A stretch of 53,757 nucleotides of DNA. Source: Scybalenecus merdavium. GTDB lineage: Bacteria; Bacillota; Clostridia; Oscillospirales; Acutalibacteraceae. The translations under genes and the position numbers were made by a program. The DNA is taken from positions 1 through 53,757 of the forward strand of contig DVNM01000016.1 of the NCBI GenBank assembly GCA_018714405.1. The letters run 5' to 3'. Positions 23,208-31,257 of the stretch are shown in pieces (position 1 is the first letter of the stretch; each line of letters begins with the position of its first letter). Below the pieces are notes generated by a model. It did no database searches. It worked only from the letters and a program-made list of their open reading frames with translations, and had not been told where the DNA came from.

Positions 23208-24475
23208 TCCACAAATTCAAATTCAATGTCATAAAGCGACACGGTGTCGCCCTCCTGACAGCCGGCCTGGCGCAAAGCGTCAAACACGCCGCTCTTTTCG
23301 AGCACGCGCTGCATGTACTGCAGGCTTTCGTAATCCTGCACATCTACGCCGCGCAGCACCTTTGGGAACCAGTCGGCCTCCACCAGATAATAGCCGGAAT
23401 CCAGCTTTTGAATATGAAACGGCGCGTCGTCGCGCACGAAAGCGGCCGGGTCGATCGGTTCGGGCGCATACTCCGTCAGCGGCGGCAGCGTCTGCAGCTT
23501 GTTCCAAACGACCTGCATCAGTTCCCTGGTGCCCTCATGGATCGGGGCGCAGATCGTGTAAAAATCGTAGCCGAGGGCGCGCACATACTTTTCAAATTTT
23601 TCGATATCTTCCGGTTCGGCCATGTCGATCTTGTTGCCGACCACGATCATCGGGCGTTCGGAAAGCTTTTCGTCGTATTTTTTCAGTTCCGCATTGATAA
23701 TGTTAAAATCCTCGATCGGGTCGCGCCCCTCGCTGCCCGACACATCCACCATGTGCAGCAGCAGCCGGCAGCGCGCCACATGCTTTAAAAACTCGTGGCC
23801 AAGGCCAACGCCCTCGCCGGCGCCCTCGATCAGGCCGGGAATGTCGGCCATTACGAACGAATTGCCCTCGCCCATGTACACGACGCCCAGGTTCGGGATC
23901 AGCGTTGTAAAGTGGTAGTCGGCGATTTTCGGCCGCGCCGCGCTGACGACCGAGATCAGGCTGCTTTTGCCGACGCTCGGAAAGCCGACGATGCCGACAT
24001 CGGCCAAAAGCTGCAGCTCCAGGTCGATCTCCCACGACTCGCCGGGCGCGCCGGGCTTGGCAAAACGCGGCGCCTGGCGCGTAGCGGTGGCAAAATGCTG
24101 GTTGCCCCAGCCGCCGCGGCCGCCTTTGGCGGCCACAAAGCGCTCGGTTTTGCTCATGTCGGCCATTACAGCGCCGGTCGTCGATTCCTTGATGATCGTG
24201 CCGCGCGGCACGCGGATCTCCAGATCAGCGCCCTTTTTGCCGTTTTGGCGCGAACCGCGGCCGTTTTCGCCGTTCGGCGCGCTGTATTTGCGCTTGTAGC
24301 GAAAATCCGCCAGGGTGGCCAGATTGTCGTCGACCACAAAGACGATGTCGCCGCCTTTGCCGCCGTCGCCGCCGTCCGGCCCGCCGGAGGCCACATATTT
24401 TTCACGGTGGAAAGCCACGGCGCCGTCGCCGCCCTTGCCGCCCGAAATTTTGATTTTGGCAATATCTACAAACAT
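23204..24475 (-). CDS. obgE: GTPase Obg, ribosome assembly
   Basis: A 423-residue Obg protein. The N-terminal glycine-rich Obg fold (about 1-158) starts MFVDIAKIKISGGKGGDGAV. The G domain has G1 GFPSVGKSSL, G3 DIPGLIEGA and G4 NKIDM. A C-terminal OCT domain (about 345-423) follows. Obg binds the large ribosomal subunit and GTP and has roles in stress and sporulation. GGAGAG precedes the ATG and a separate promoter lies just upstream (24497-24525), after the terminator of the rplU operon. Confidence 0.97.
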   Translation of the reverse strand: MFVDIAKIKISGGKGGDGAVAFHREKYVASGGPDGGDGGKGGDIVFVVDDNLATLADFRYKRKYSAPNGENGRGSRQNGKKGADLEIRVPRGTIIKESTTGAVMADMSKTERFVAAKGGRGGWGNQHFATATRQAPRFAKPGAPGESWEIDLELQLLADVGIVGFPSVGKSSLISVVSAARPKIADYHFTTLIPNLGVVYMGEGNSFVMADIPGLIEGAGEGVGLGHEFLKHVARCRLLLHMVDVSGSEGRDPIEDFNIINAELKKYDEKLSERPMIVVGNKIDMAEPEDIEKFEKYVRALGYDFYTICAPIHEGTRELMQVVWNKLQTLPPLTEYAPEPIDPAAFVRDDAPFHIQKLDSGYYLVEADWFPKVLRGVDVQDYESLQYMQRVLEKSGVFDALRQAGCQEGDTVSLYDIEFEFVE

Positions 24476-24496
24476 AAAATCTCTCCATTCGCATTC

Positions 24497-24525
24497 ATCT
24501 TACCAGAAAAATGCCGGGATTGCAA
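24497..24525 (-). promoter_or_regulatory. Promoter of obgE
   Basis: TTGCAA (24525-24520), 17-bp spacer, TAAGAT (24502-24497). It gives a very short leader of about 15 bases. Confidence 0.55.
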
Positions 24526-24531
24526 CAAAAG

Positions 24532-24554
24532 AAAAAGCCCGGCCGAAGCCGGGC
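24532..24554 (-). terminator. Terminator of rplU-prp-rpmA
   Basis: GCCCGGC-TTCG-GCCGGGC followed by TTTTTC on the minus strand, 10 bp after the rpmA stop codon. Confidence 0.9.
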
Positions 24555-24564
24555 GTTGTGCACA

Positions 24565-24849
24565 TTACTGCTCTACCGGGTAAACAGAAACTTTCTTTCT
24601 GTCTTTGCCCATTCTTTCGAACTTGACGGTGCCGTCGATCAGTGCGAAGAGCGTGTCGTCAGAACCCTTGCCGACGTTGTTGCCGGGATGGATGTGCGTG
24701 CCGCGCTGACGGTAAAGGATGTTGCCGGCAAGCACGAACTGACCGTCTGCCTTTTTGGCGCCGAGTCTTTTGGACTCACTGTCACGGCCGTTCTTGGTAG
24801 AACCCATACCTTTTTTATGTGCAAAAAGCTGAATATCTAACTTGAGCAT
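24565..24849 (-). CDS. rpmA: 50S ribosomal protein L27
   Basis: A 94-residue L27. The conserved basic region AHKKGMGSTKNGRDSESKRL is preceded by an N-terminal extension MLKLDIQLF, which in Firmicutes is removed by the Prp protease after the Phe before the mature N-terminus (AHKKG) can reach the peptidyl-transferase centre. The presence of prp just upstream agrees with this. GGAGGTG, in the last codons of prp, serves as ribosome-binding site. Confidence 0.98.
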   Translation of the reverse strand: MLKLDIQLFAHKKGMGSTKNGRDSESKRLGAKKADGQFVLAGNILYRQRGTHIHPGNNVGKGSDDTLFALIDGTVKFERMGKDRKKVSVYPVEQ

Positions 24850-24851
24850 TG

Positions 24852-25166
24852 TTACACCTCCGTAACCGTTACTTCCACATTTTCGGGATATTGTTCACTA
24901 AGCTGTGTAAGATGAAGGGAAAGCCCTGCGAGTATATCGGACGCCGCGCTGTTTTGCCCGCGCAGCAGAACCACCATTCTGCCCTCGGCCGACTTGGCCG
25001 TAGCCCCGGCGCCGATCACCTCGGTAATGGTGTTGGCGGCCATGATACAGGCGCTGGAAACGGCGGCACAGACAATGTCGCTGCCGTAAGGCGCCGAAAG
25101 GGCGTGGCCCTTTGCCTCAAACCCGGTGAAGCTGCCCTTCTTTTTTAAAAACTGAATGCTGATCAT
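24852..25166 (-). CDS. prp: Ribosomal-processing cysteine protease Prp
   Basis: A 104-residue YsxB/Prp protein that removes the N-terminal extension of L27. The expected catalytic His lies in FEAKGHALSA (about residue 21) and the Cys in SDIVCAAVSSA (about 33). The gene sits between rplU and rpmA, its standard place in Firmicutes. It has no clear ribosome-binding site, being only 6 bp from the rplU stop, so it may depend on coupling. Confidence 0.95.
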   Translation of the reverse strand: MISIQFLKKKGSFTGFEAKGHALSAPYGSDIVCAAVSSACIMAANTITEVIGAGATAKSAEGRMVVLLRGQNSAASDILAGLSLHLTQLSEQYPENVEVTVTEV

Positions 25167-25172
25167 AAAGAC

Positions 25173-25481
25173 TTAAGCGTTGATTTTGGTGATCTCGACC
25201 TTGGTGTACGGCTGACGGTGACCAAGCTTGCGCTTTTCGTCTTTTTTCGGCTTATATGTGAAAACAGTGATCTTTTTGCCTTTGCCGTTCTTTACAGCTT
25301 TGGCAGAGACCGTAGCCTTGGCACAGTCTGCGCCGACTTTGATGCCGTCGTCCGTGCCGACTGCCAGCACGCTGTCGAACACGACCTCAGCCTCGGGTTC
25401 CACGTTCAGCTTTTCGATGTAAAGCACGTCGCCCTCAGAGACCTTGTACTGCTTTCCGCCTGTTGCGATAACTGCGTACAT
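25173..25481 (-). CDS. rplU: 50S ribosomal protein L21
   Basis: A 102-residue L21 starting MYAVIATGGKQYKVSEGDVL, with the C-terminal signature KLGHRQPYTKVEI. GGAAGG precedes the ATG at 25481; a TTG two codons upstream is less likely. First gene of rplU-prp-rpmA, behind a structured leader and a strong promoter. Confidence 0.98.
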   Translation of the reverse strand: MYAVIATGGKQYKVSEGDVLYIEKLNVEPEAEVVFDSVLAVGTDDGIKVGADCAKATVSAKAVKNGKGKKITVFTYKPKKDEKRKLGHRQPYTKVEITKINA

Positions 25482-25559
25482 AAGCAAATACCTTCCTTTT
25501 TCCAGACTCGCTATTTAGGGGCGGAGCGGGTGCTCACTTGACTGCCCGTAATAAGCGGC
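25482..25559 (-). promoter_or_regulatory. Probable L21 mRNA leader
   Basis: The leader from the predicted start (about 25559) to rplU can fold into nested stems: CGCTTATTA near TAAATAGCG, and inside it GGGC with GCCC and GAGC-ACCC-GCTC. It agrees in place and general shape with the L21 leader family of Firmicutes, thought to regulate this operon by a ribosomal protein. I could not align it to the family model. Confidence 0.5.
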
Positions 25560-25565
25560 GTAATT

Positions 25566-25594
25566 ATATTAGCACACCGTGTAAAGCAAGTCAA
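25566..25594 (-). promoter_or_regulatory. Promoter of rplU-prp-rpmA
   Basis: TTGACT (25594-25589), 17-bp spacer, TAATAT (25571-25566). Confidence 0.7.
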
Positions 25595-25650
25595 GAAAAA
25601 GTTGGGCAAATTGTTTTATTTATTTTATATATAGTAACAGCCTTTGCGCT

Positions 25651-26769
25651 TTAAAGCTGCATATCGATCAAAACACGCCAGCGCCCGTTTCGTTTGCCGT
25701 TGACACGTTCGAGTGCACCTTTTTCCTGCAATGCTTTCATCTTGCGCTTGACCGTTCTGTCGCTCACGCCAATTTGTGCCGCCAAATCTTTTTGCGTGAT
25801 CGACGGATCATCATAAACGGCTTTTAAAATTGCGAACTCGTCCAAAGTGACATCGCTGCGGTCAGATATCGATTTTTTGTCACTTTGAATGTCACTTTGA
25901 AAATCAATATGCAAATACCTGTTTTTCAACACATTGTTTTTTCCAAAAAGCAGGTTTTCAAAAAACAACTCCAGGTACTTCGTTGTTGCAGTAACGCCAT
26001 TTTTCACATCGTTATAATTGGCCCGCACAAGCGCATTTCGGAAATACCAGGAATTTTCGGCAAACGTGTCATTCCCGACCGAAAAGCCAAATGTTTTCAA
26101 ATATTTAATGATGAACACGGCCGTTGTTCTGGTGTTGCCCTCGCAAAACGGATGGATCTGCCAAATATCGGCGGCAAAGCGGACAATATGCCGAACGGCT
26201 TCCTGCGCCGACAAACCGGCGTAGTCAAATGCCTTTTCCGTTTGAAAATCATAGTCCAGCGCCGCTTGGACGCTGTCGGCAGAGGCATATAAAACCGTGT
26301 GTCCTTTTAAAATCCATTCCGATTTTGTAATGTTGTAATCGCGGAATTGCCCGGCATGTGCAAACACACCTGTAAACAGGCGTTTGTGGATCTCTTTCAG
26401 CGCAGCCGGTGAAAACTGAAATGTTTTTTCGCCCAAAACGGCCGTGATCCTTGCAGAGACGATATCCGCTTCTTTGGTGTTCTCTTCTACATTTTGGCGC
26501 ACGCTGCTGTGCTTGTAGTAACTTTCAATGCGCTTTTGTACCGTTGCAATATCAATATTGCCCTCGATATGTTCCTTAGCCGTATCCAGCAAATAGGCAG
26601 AAGTTTTCAGCCCGTCTACATCCTGCAGGCCGATCGCTGTTTTCCACGCCTCGCTCTTTTCGGCGCGATCAGGCTCGCCTTGGCGGATGTATTCATCCAG
26701 TTCCATTTGCCACGCTTTGTTTTCCTGCATTGCATCACCGGCTTTCTTTTCATTTTCGATATAAAACAT
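25651..26769 (-). CDS. Fic-domain protein with C-terminal winged helix
   Basis: A 372-residue protein. The Fic core (about 95-240) has the catalytic motif HPFCEGNTR (His206), which differs from the usual HPFxxGNGR by Thr for the second Gly. Fic enzymes transfer AMP or another phosphate-containing group to a hydroxyl side chain. The N-terminal part includes LLDTAKEHIEGNID, in the position where an inhibitory helix or antitoxin-like domain is often found, but the inhibitory motif is not certain. The C-terminal domain (about 305-372) is a winged helix with SITQKDLAAQIGVSDRTVKR, so the protein may bind DNA and regulate itself. It follows an XRE-family gene on the same strand, 60 bp apart. Confidence 0.87.
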   Translation of the reverse strand: MFYIENEKKAGDAMQENKAWQMELDEYIRQGEPDRAEKSEAWKTAIGLQDVDGLKTSAYLLDTAKEHIEGNIDIATVQKRIESYYKHSSVRQNVEENTKEADIVSARITAVLGEKTFQFSPAALKEIHKRLFTGVFAHAGQFRDYNITKSEWILKGHTVLYASADSVQAALDYDFQTEKAFDYAGLSAQEAVRHIVRFAADIWQIHPFCEGNTRTTAVFIIKYLKTFGFSVGNDTFAENSWYFRNALVRANYNDVKNGVTATTKYLELFFENLLFGKNNVLKNRYLHIDFQSDIQSDKKSISDRSDVTLDEFAILKAVYDDPSITQKDLAAQIGVSDRTVKRKMKALQEKGALERVNGKRNGRWRVLIDMQL

Positions 26770-26829
26770 TATATCCTGTTTTCAAATTCTTTTCAATCTA
26801 AAAAGACACCATATCCACCGCAGACCAGT

Positions 26830-27045
26830 TTACAGCCGGCGCGGATCGTTGGTGCGGCCGAGGATGTAATCGGTCGAGACGTTGTAAAAATCGGCCAGCA
26901 CCAGCAGGTGTTCCACCGGGATGGTCTGGTAGCCGCGCTCATAGCGGGAATAAACGGTCTGCTGTATGCCAAGCAGGGCGGCCACCTGCACCTGCTTTAA
27001 GTCCTTGTCTTCGCGCAGATCGCGCAGTCTTTGAAAATACAACAC
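26830..27045 (-). CDS. XRE-family transcriptional regulator
   Basis: A 71-residue Cro/C1-type helix-turn-helix protein, almost only the DNA-binding domain: LREDKDLKQVQVAALLGIQQ then a recognition helix in TVYSRYERGYQTIP, ending STDYILGRTNDPRRL. The start is GTG at 27045 with a weak GGCGGTG. Two similar imperfect palindromes upstream (27057-27074 and 27111-27128) may be its operators. It precedes the Fic gene and may control it. Confidence 0.85.
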   Translation of the reverse strand: MLYFQRLRDLREDKDLKQVQVAALLGIQQTVYSRYERGYQTIPVEHLLVLADFYNVSTDYILGRTNDPRRL

Positions 27046-27056
27046 ACCACCGCCTT

Positions 27057-27128
27057 AATACTTTTAAGTACTATTGACATTATCATAAGTTTTTGCTAAA
27101 CCATTTTATGTAGTACTTTAAAGTTCTA
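27057..27128. promoter_or_regulatory. Two operator-like palindromes upstream of the XRE gene
   Basis: TACTTTTAAGTACTA (27059-27073) and TACTTTAAAGTTCTA (27114-27128) match at 13 of 15 positions and are each nearly palindromic. They flank an A/T-rich stretch with TATGATAAT on the minus strand, a probable -10 region, so a dimeric repressor could bind at both ends of the promoter. Confidence 0.5.
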
Positions 27129-27298
27129 TAAAGCAACGAAAAGATATGAAATATGGACACGCTCAAAAATGAAACGCGAAAAGCCGCGCAAAGCACGCCG
27201 GCCCGGTGCCCGTATTACGCCGCCGGCGCAGCCGCTTAAATAAAAGCGTGCATTTTAAGCTATTACTGTAAAATAATATAATAAATTAAAAAATTTTC

Positions 27299-27327
27299 TT
27301 TACAATCTCAAACGGCTGTGGTATAAT
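27299..27327 (+). promoter_or_regulatory. Promoter of rpsO
   Basis: TTTACA (27299-27304), 17-bp spacer, perfect TATAAT (27322-27327). Confidence 0.8.
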
Positions 27328-27333
27328 GCAGTC

Positions 27334-27441
27334 GCTGTGGTACGGATCACTCGGACCGGGGCGCAGGCGCCAAAGGCGCAGTCACCTACCCCTTTCTGTG
27401 TTTTCCGCCGACCGGCGAAATTTTAAATGAGGTGAAAGAAC
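27334..27441 (+). promoter_or_regulatory. Structured leader of rpsO
   Basis: A leader of about 108 bases with GC-rich stems, including GGCGC-CAAA-GGCGC-like and GGTA(CGG)/CCTACC pairing, and CCGCCGACCGGCG just before the ribosome-binding site. S15 leaders in several bacteria bind S15 and repress translation, so an autoregulatory role is likely, but no family match could be tested. Confidence 0.45.
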
Positions 27442-27705
27442 ATGACACAGGCTGAAAAGCAGGCAATCATCAAAGAGTATGCCGTGCACGAAGGCGACAC
27501 CGGCTCTGCCGAAGTACAGATCGCCGTGCTGACCAGAAGGATCAACGAACTGACCGAGCACCTGAAGGTGCACAAGAAGGACCACCACTCCAGAAGAGGT
27601 CTTCTGAAAATGGTCGGTCACAGAAGAAACCTTCTGTCCTATCTGCAGAAAACCGACATCGAACGTTACAGAAGCATCGTTTCACGTCTTGGTTTAAGAA
27701 AGTAA
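27442..27705 (+). CDS. rpsO: 30S ribosomal protein S15
   Basis: An 87-residue S15 with the conserved features EGDTGSAEVQIAVLTRRIN, LKVHKKDHHSRRGLLKMVG and RRNLLSYLQKTD. It binds 16S rRNA early in small-subunit assembly. GAGGTG lies upstream. The order rpsO-pnp is conserved in most bacteria. A strong terminator follows. Confidence 0.99.
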   Translation: MTQAEKQAIIKEYAVHEGDTGSAEVQIAVLTRRINELTEHLKVHKKDHHSRRGLLKMVGHRRNLLSYLQKTDIERYRSIVSRLGLRK

Positions 27706-27711
27706 GCGGGA

Positions 27712-27741
27712 GGCAGGCGGGGCAGTCCCCGCCTGCCTTTT
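27712..27741 (+). terminator. Terminator after rpsO
   Basis: GGCAGGCGGGG-CAGT-CCCCGCCTGCC followed by TTTT. Confidence 0.9.
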
Positions 27742-27763
27742 CACATGGTTTTTCACTTTTTAA

Positions 27764-27833
27764 GGGAGATCGACTTAGCGGTAAATTGAGCGCCTGAACC
27801 GCTCGGACGCTGAATTTACGGCTAAACCTCTCC
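27764..27833 (+). promoter_or_regulatory. Long hairpin in the pnp leader
   Basis: TAGCGGTAAATT (27776-27787) pairs with AATTTACGGCTA (27813-27824) at 11 of 12 positions, enclosing GAGCG / CGCTC (27788-27804), and the flanks AAGGGAGA / TCTCCTT extend the stem. Such a structure before pnp recalls the RNase III-processed pnp leader of Escherichia coli. Confidence 0.55.
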
Positions 27834-27877
27834 TTTAAAAATGGAAATAAAATTTTATAAAGAAAGAGGTTTAAAAC

Positions 27878-30082
27878 ATGTTTTTCAAGAACTACAAAAA
27901 ATGGGAAACACAGCTTGCCGGCAGAACCCTGTCGCTTGAAACCGGCAAAATGGCCGGCCTGGCCAACGCCTCCGTCATGGCGCGCTACGGCGGCACCGCC
28001 GTGCTTTGCACCGTGACCGCATCGGCCAAGCCGAGAGACGGCATTGACTTTTTCCCGCTGTCTGTTGACTACGAAGAGAAAATGTATTCCGTGGGCAAGA
28101 TCCCGGGTTCGTTCCAGCGCCGTGAGGGCCGCCCCTCTGAAAAGGCCATTCTGACCTCGCGCTGCATTGACCGCCCGATCCGCCCGCTGTTCCCCAAAGA
28201 CATGCGCAACGACTGCTCGGTCGTGGCCACCGTAATGAGCGTGGACCCCGACTGCAGCCCCGAGATCACCGCCATGATCGGCGTTTCGGCCGCCATCGCC
28301 ATTTCTGACATTCCGTGGGACGGCCCGATCAGCGGCGTAAACGTTGGCCTGATCGACGGCGAGATCGTCATCAACCCCAACCTGGAGCAGCGTGCCAAGA
28401 GCGACCTGAACCTGACCGTGGCCTCCACGGCCGACCTGGTCGCGATGATCGAAGCCGGCGCCAACGAGGTGGACGACGACACGATGTATAACTGCATCAT
28501 GGCCGGCCATGAAGAAAACAAAAAGATCGTGCAGTTCATCAATGGCATCGTGGCTGAAGTCGGCAAGCCGAAGTTCACGTTTGAATCCAGCAACCCCGAC
28601 CCCGAGATCATGGCCGAGATCGAAGATTTCTGCATTGAAGATGTGAAAAAAGCGCTGGACACCGACGACAAGCTGGTGCGCGACGAGGCGCTGCTGCCCA
28701 TCTACGCCGCCGTGCACGAGAAGTTCGACGAGCGTTTTGAGGGCTGCGAAGAAAAGATCGACGACATTCTGTACCTGGTGCAGAAGCATGTGGTCAGAAG
28801 CTGGCTGAAAGACGAGCACAAGCGCGTGGACGGCCGCGGCATCGACGAGATCCGCCCCTTAAACGCCGAGATCGACCTGCTGGAGCGCGCCCACGGTTCG
28901 GGCATGTTCACCCGCGGTCAGACCCAGGTGCTTTCCGTGACGACGCTGGGCACCGCCGGCGACGCGCAGCAGCTGGACGGCCTGGATGAGCAGAAAGAAA
29001 AGCGCTACATCCACCACTACAACTTCCCGAGCTACTCCGTTGGCGAGACCCGCCCCTCCAGAGGTCCGGGCCGCCGCGAGATCGGCCACGGCGCACTGGC
29101 GGAAAAAGCCCTGCTGCCCGTGATCCCGAGCGTAGACGAATTCCCCTACACCATCCGCGTTGTGAGTGAAGTGCTTTCCTCCAACGGTTCCACCTCGCAG
29201 GGCTCCGTGTGCGGTTCCACGCTGTCGCTGATGGCGGCCGGCGTGCCGATCAAGGCCCCGGTAGCCGGTATCAGCTGCGGTCTGATCACCGGTGACGACG
29301 GCGTTTACGGCGACTTTATGACAATGGTCGACATTCAGGGTCTTGAAGACTTCTACGGCGACATGGACTTTAAGGTAGCCGGTACCAAAAAGGGTATCAC
29401 CGCCATTCAGATGGACCTGAAGGTACACGGCCTGACCGGCGCCATCATCAAAGAGGCGCTGGCCAAAACGCACAAGGCCCGCAACTACATTCTGGACGAG
29501 ATCATGCTGCCCGTGATCAGCGAGCCCAGAAAAGAGCTGTCTCCCTACGCGCCGAAGATGCTGACCACCCAGATCAGCCCCGACAAGATCGGCGACGTGA
29601 TCGGCAAGGGCGGCAAGGTCATTCAGGAGATCCAGGCCAACTGCGACTGTAAGGTAGACATTGAAGAGGACGGCCGCGTATTTGTCAGCGGTCTGGACGT
29701 GGAGAACGCCAAGCGCGCCATCTCCCTGATCGAGACCATTGCCAACGACCCCGAAGTCGGCTCGTTCTACAACGGCGTAGTCACCCGCCTGATGAACTTC
29801 GGCGCATTCGTAGAGATCGCCCCGGGCAAAGAGGGTCTGGTGCACATCTCCCGCCTGGATGTAAAGCACACCGATAAGGTGGAGGACGTGGTGAACGTCG
29901 GCGATTCCGTTATCGTTAAGGTCATTGAGATCGACGACCAGGGCCGCATCAATCTTTCCAGACGCGACGCACTGATCGAACTGGAAGGCATGAAGCCCGA
30001 AAACGACCTGGAAGAGGAAGAGGCGGCACGCCCCAGAAGACCGCGCGGAAACGGCGGCCCCAGAAGACGCCGCGACCGTTAA
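27878..30082 (+). CDS. pnp: Polyribonucleotide nucleotidyltransferase (PNPase)
   Basis: A 734-residue PNPase, a phosphate-dependent 3'-5' exoribonuclease. Two RNase PH domains are separated by an all-alpha linker. The second contains SRGPGRREIGHGALAEKAL and the catalytic EDFYGDMDFKVAGT region. A KH domain (GKGGKVIQEIQANCDCKVDI) and an S1 domain (GVVTRLMNFGAFVEIAPGKE) lie at the C-terminus (about 560-715), then a basic tail PRRPRGNGGPRRRRDR. Codon choice is strongly biased to GC-ending codons, as in highly expressed genes, and it leaves long stop-free frames on the other strand. AGAGGT precedes the ATG. Confidence 0.99.
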   Translation: MFFKNYKKWETQLAGRTLSLETGKMAGLANASVMARYGGTAVLCTVTASAKPRDGIDFFPLSVDYEEKMYSVGKIPGSFQRREGRPSEKAILTSRCIDRPIRPLFPKDMRNDCSVVATVMSVDPDCSPEITAMIGVSAAIAISDIPWDGPISGVNVGLIDGEIVINPNLEQRAKSDLNLTVASTADLVAMIEAGANEVDDDTMYNCIMAGHEENKKIVQFINGIVAEVGKPKFTFESSNPDPEIMAEIEDFCIEDVKKALDTDDKLVRDEALLPIYAAVHEKFDERFEGCEEKIDDILYLVQKHVVRSWLKDEHKRVDGRGIDEIRPLNAEIDLLERAHGSGMFTRGQTQVLSVTTLGTAGDAQQLDGLDEQKEKRYIHHYNFPSYSVGETRPSRGPGRREIGHGALAEKALLPVIPSVDEFPYTIRVVSEVLSSNGSTSQGSVCGSTLSLMAAGVPIKAPVAGISCGLITGDDGVYGDFMTMVDIQGLEDFYGDMDFKVAGTKKGITAIQMDLKVHGLTGAIIKEALAKTHKARNYILDEIMLPVISEPRKELSPYAPKMLTTQISPDKIGDVIGKGGKVIQEIQANCDCKVDIEEDGRVFVSGLDVENAKRAISLIETIANDPEVGSFYNGVVTRLMNFGAFVEIAPGKEGLVHISRLDVKHTDKVEDVVNVGDSVIVKVIEIDDQGRINLSRRDALIELEGMKPENDLEEEEAARPRRPRGNGGPRRRRDR

Positions 30083-30102
30083 ACGGCCAAATTTAAAGCA
30101 AC

Positions 30103-30128
30103 GGAGCAGCCTGACCGGCTGCTCTTTT
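30103..30128 (+). terminator. Terminator after pnp
   Basis: GAGCAGCC-TGACC-GGCTGCTC followed by TTTTT. Confidence 0.88.
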
Positions 30129-30172
30129 TATACTTAATTTTATACATTAATACCCAGGAGAGTGGTGAGCTT

Positions 30173-31129
30173 TTGAAAGAGGAAAATTTTCTGCGCAGGC
30201 GCGGCGTGGTGGTAACGCTGGCCGTGCTGTGCTGCCTGCTGTGGGGCAGCGCATTTCCGTGCATCAAGCTGGGGTACGAATGGTTCGCGATCGGCGCGGA
30301 CGACACCTTTTCGCAGATTTTGTTTGCCGGGCTGCGTTTTGCACTGGCCGGCGCCGGCGTGGTCGCGGCCGGCTCGGTGCGTGCGCGCCGCTTTCTGCTG
30401 CCGCAGACAAAGCGCACCTGGCGGCGCTGCGGCATTTTGGCGCTGGTGCAGACCGTGGCGCAATATGTGTTTTTCTACATTGGCCTGGCGCACACCAGCG
30501 GCGTAAAAGCCTCTGTGCTTGTGGCCTCTAACGTGTTTTTCGCCATTTTGCTGTCTGCCCTGGCGTTCCGCCAGGAGAAACTGCAATTCAAAAACATTTT
30601 GGGCTGCCTGCTGGGCTTTGCCGGCGTGGTGCTGGTAAACCTTTCCTCCGGCGGTTTCGACGGCGGTTTTACCCTGGCCGGCGACGCCCTGATGCTGCTG
30701 TCGGCACTGGCCTACGCTTTTTCCAGCGTGCTCATTAAATCTTTTTCTAAAGAAGACGACCCGGTCACCCTGTCGGGCTGGCAATTCTTTCTGGGCGGTC
30801 TGGTGATGGCGGCAGCCGGTGCGGCCGGCGGCGGCACGATCACCGTTTGGCAGCCGAAAGGTATTTTGATGCTGGTTTACCTGGCGTTCGTCTCCGCAGC
30901 CGCCTACACCGTTTGGGGGCTGCTGCTGAAATACAACAACGTTTCCACCGTGACGGTGATCGGATTTATGAACCCGGTGTTCGGCGTGCTGCTGTCGGCC
31001 CTGGCGCTGGGCGAGACTGACCAGGCGCTGCGCCTGCAAAACCTGGCCGCGCTGGTGCTGGTTTGTGCAGGCATTTTTGCAGTTAATATGCCAAATAATA
31101 GGAAAGTGTCTAAAAACACACAGACTTAA
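30173..31129 (+). CDS. EamA/DMT-family transporter
   Basis: A 318-residue protein with ten predicted membrane helices in two EamA repeats (about 13-155 and 165-305). The first begins with the family-typical LLWGSAFPCIKLG and includes LAHTSGVKASVLVASNVFF. The second repeats the pattern with LSALAYAFSSVLIKSF. The family exports or imports small metabolites such as amino acids; the substrate is unknown. The start is a TTG at 30173 with GGTGAG upstream; no ATG is possible near the conserved N-terminus. Confidence 0.9.
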   Translation: MKEENFLRRRGVVVTLAVLCCLLWGSAFPCIKLGYEWFAIGADDTFSQILFAGLRFALAGAGVVAAGSVRARRFLLPQTKRTWRRCGILALVQTVAQYVFFYIGLAHTSGVKASVLVASNVFFAILLSALAFRQEKLQFKNILGCLLGFAGVVLVNLSSGGFDGGFTLAGDALMLLSALAYAFSSVLIKSFSKEDDPVTLSGWQFFLGGLVMAAAGAAGGGTITVWQPKGILMLVYLAFVSAAAYTVWGLLLKYNNVSTVTVIGFMNPVFGVLLSALALGETDQALRLQNLAALVLVCAGIFAVNMPNNRKVSKNTQT

Positions 31130-31173
31130 GAATATGTCAATTAAAGTTTATAAAATGTTTATGCGCGAAACTG

Positions 31174-31202
31174 TAGAAATCTATTCAACATACTGTTATA
31201 AT
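31174..31202 (+). promoter_or_regulatory. Promoter of the acyl-CoA-synthetase-like gene
   Basis: TAGAAA (31174-31179), 17-bp spacer, TATAAT (31197-31202) with an extended -10 TG at 31194-31195. Confidence 0.5.
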
Positions 31203-31257
31203 AGTTGCACATTTAATTTTGCGCATTTTGTGCACGCGCTTAAAGGAGAAGGAATTT

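Larger units (their letters stand above)
27046..27441. other. Divergent control region between XRE and rpsO
   Basis: This 396-bp gap carries the XRE operators, the rpsO promoter and the structured rpsO leader. The middle (about 27130-27290) is A/T-rich with a short GC-rich patch at 27178-27235 and no recognisable gene. Confidence 0.6.
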
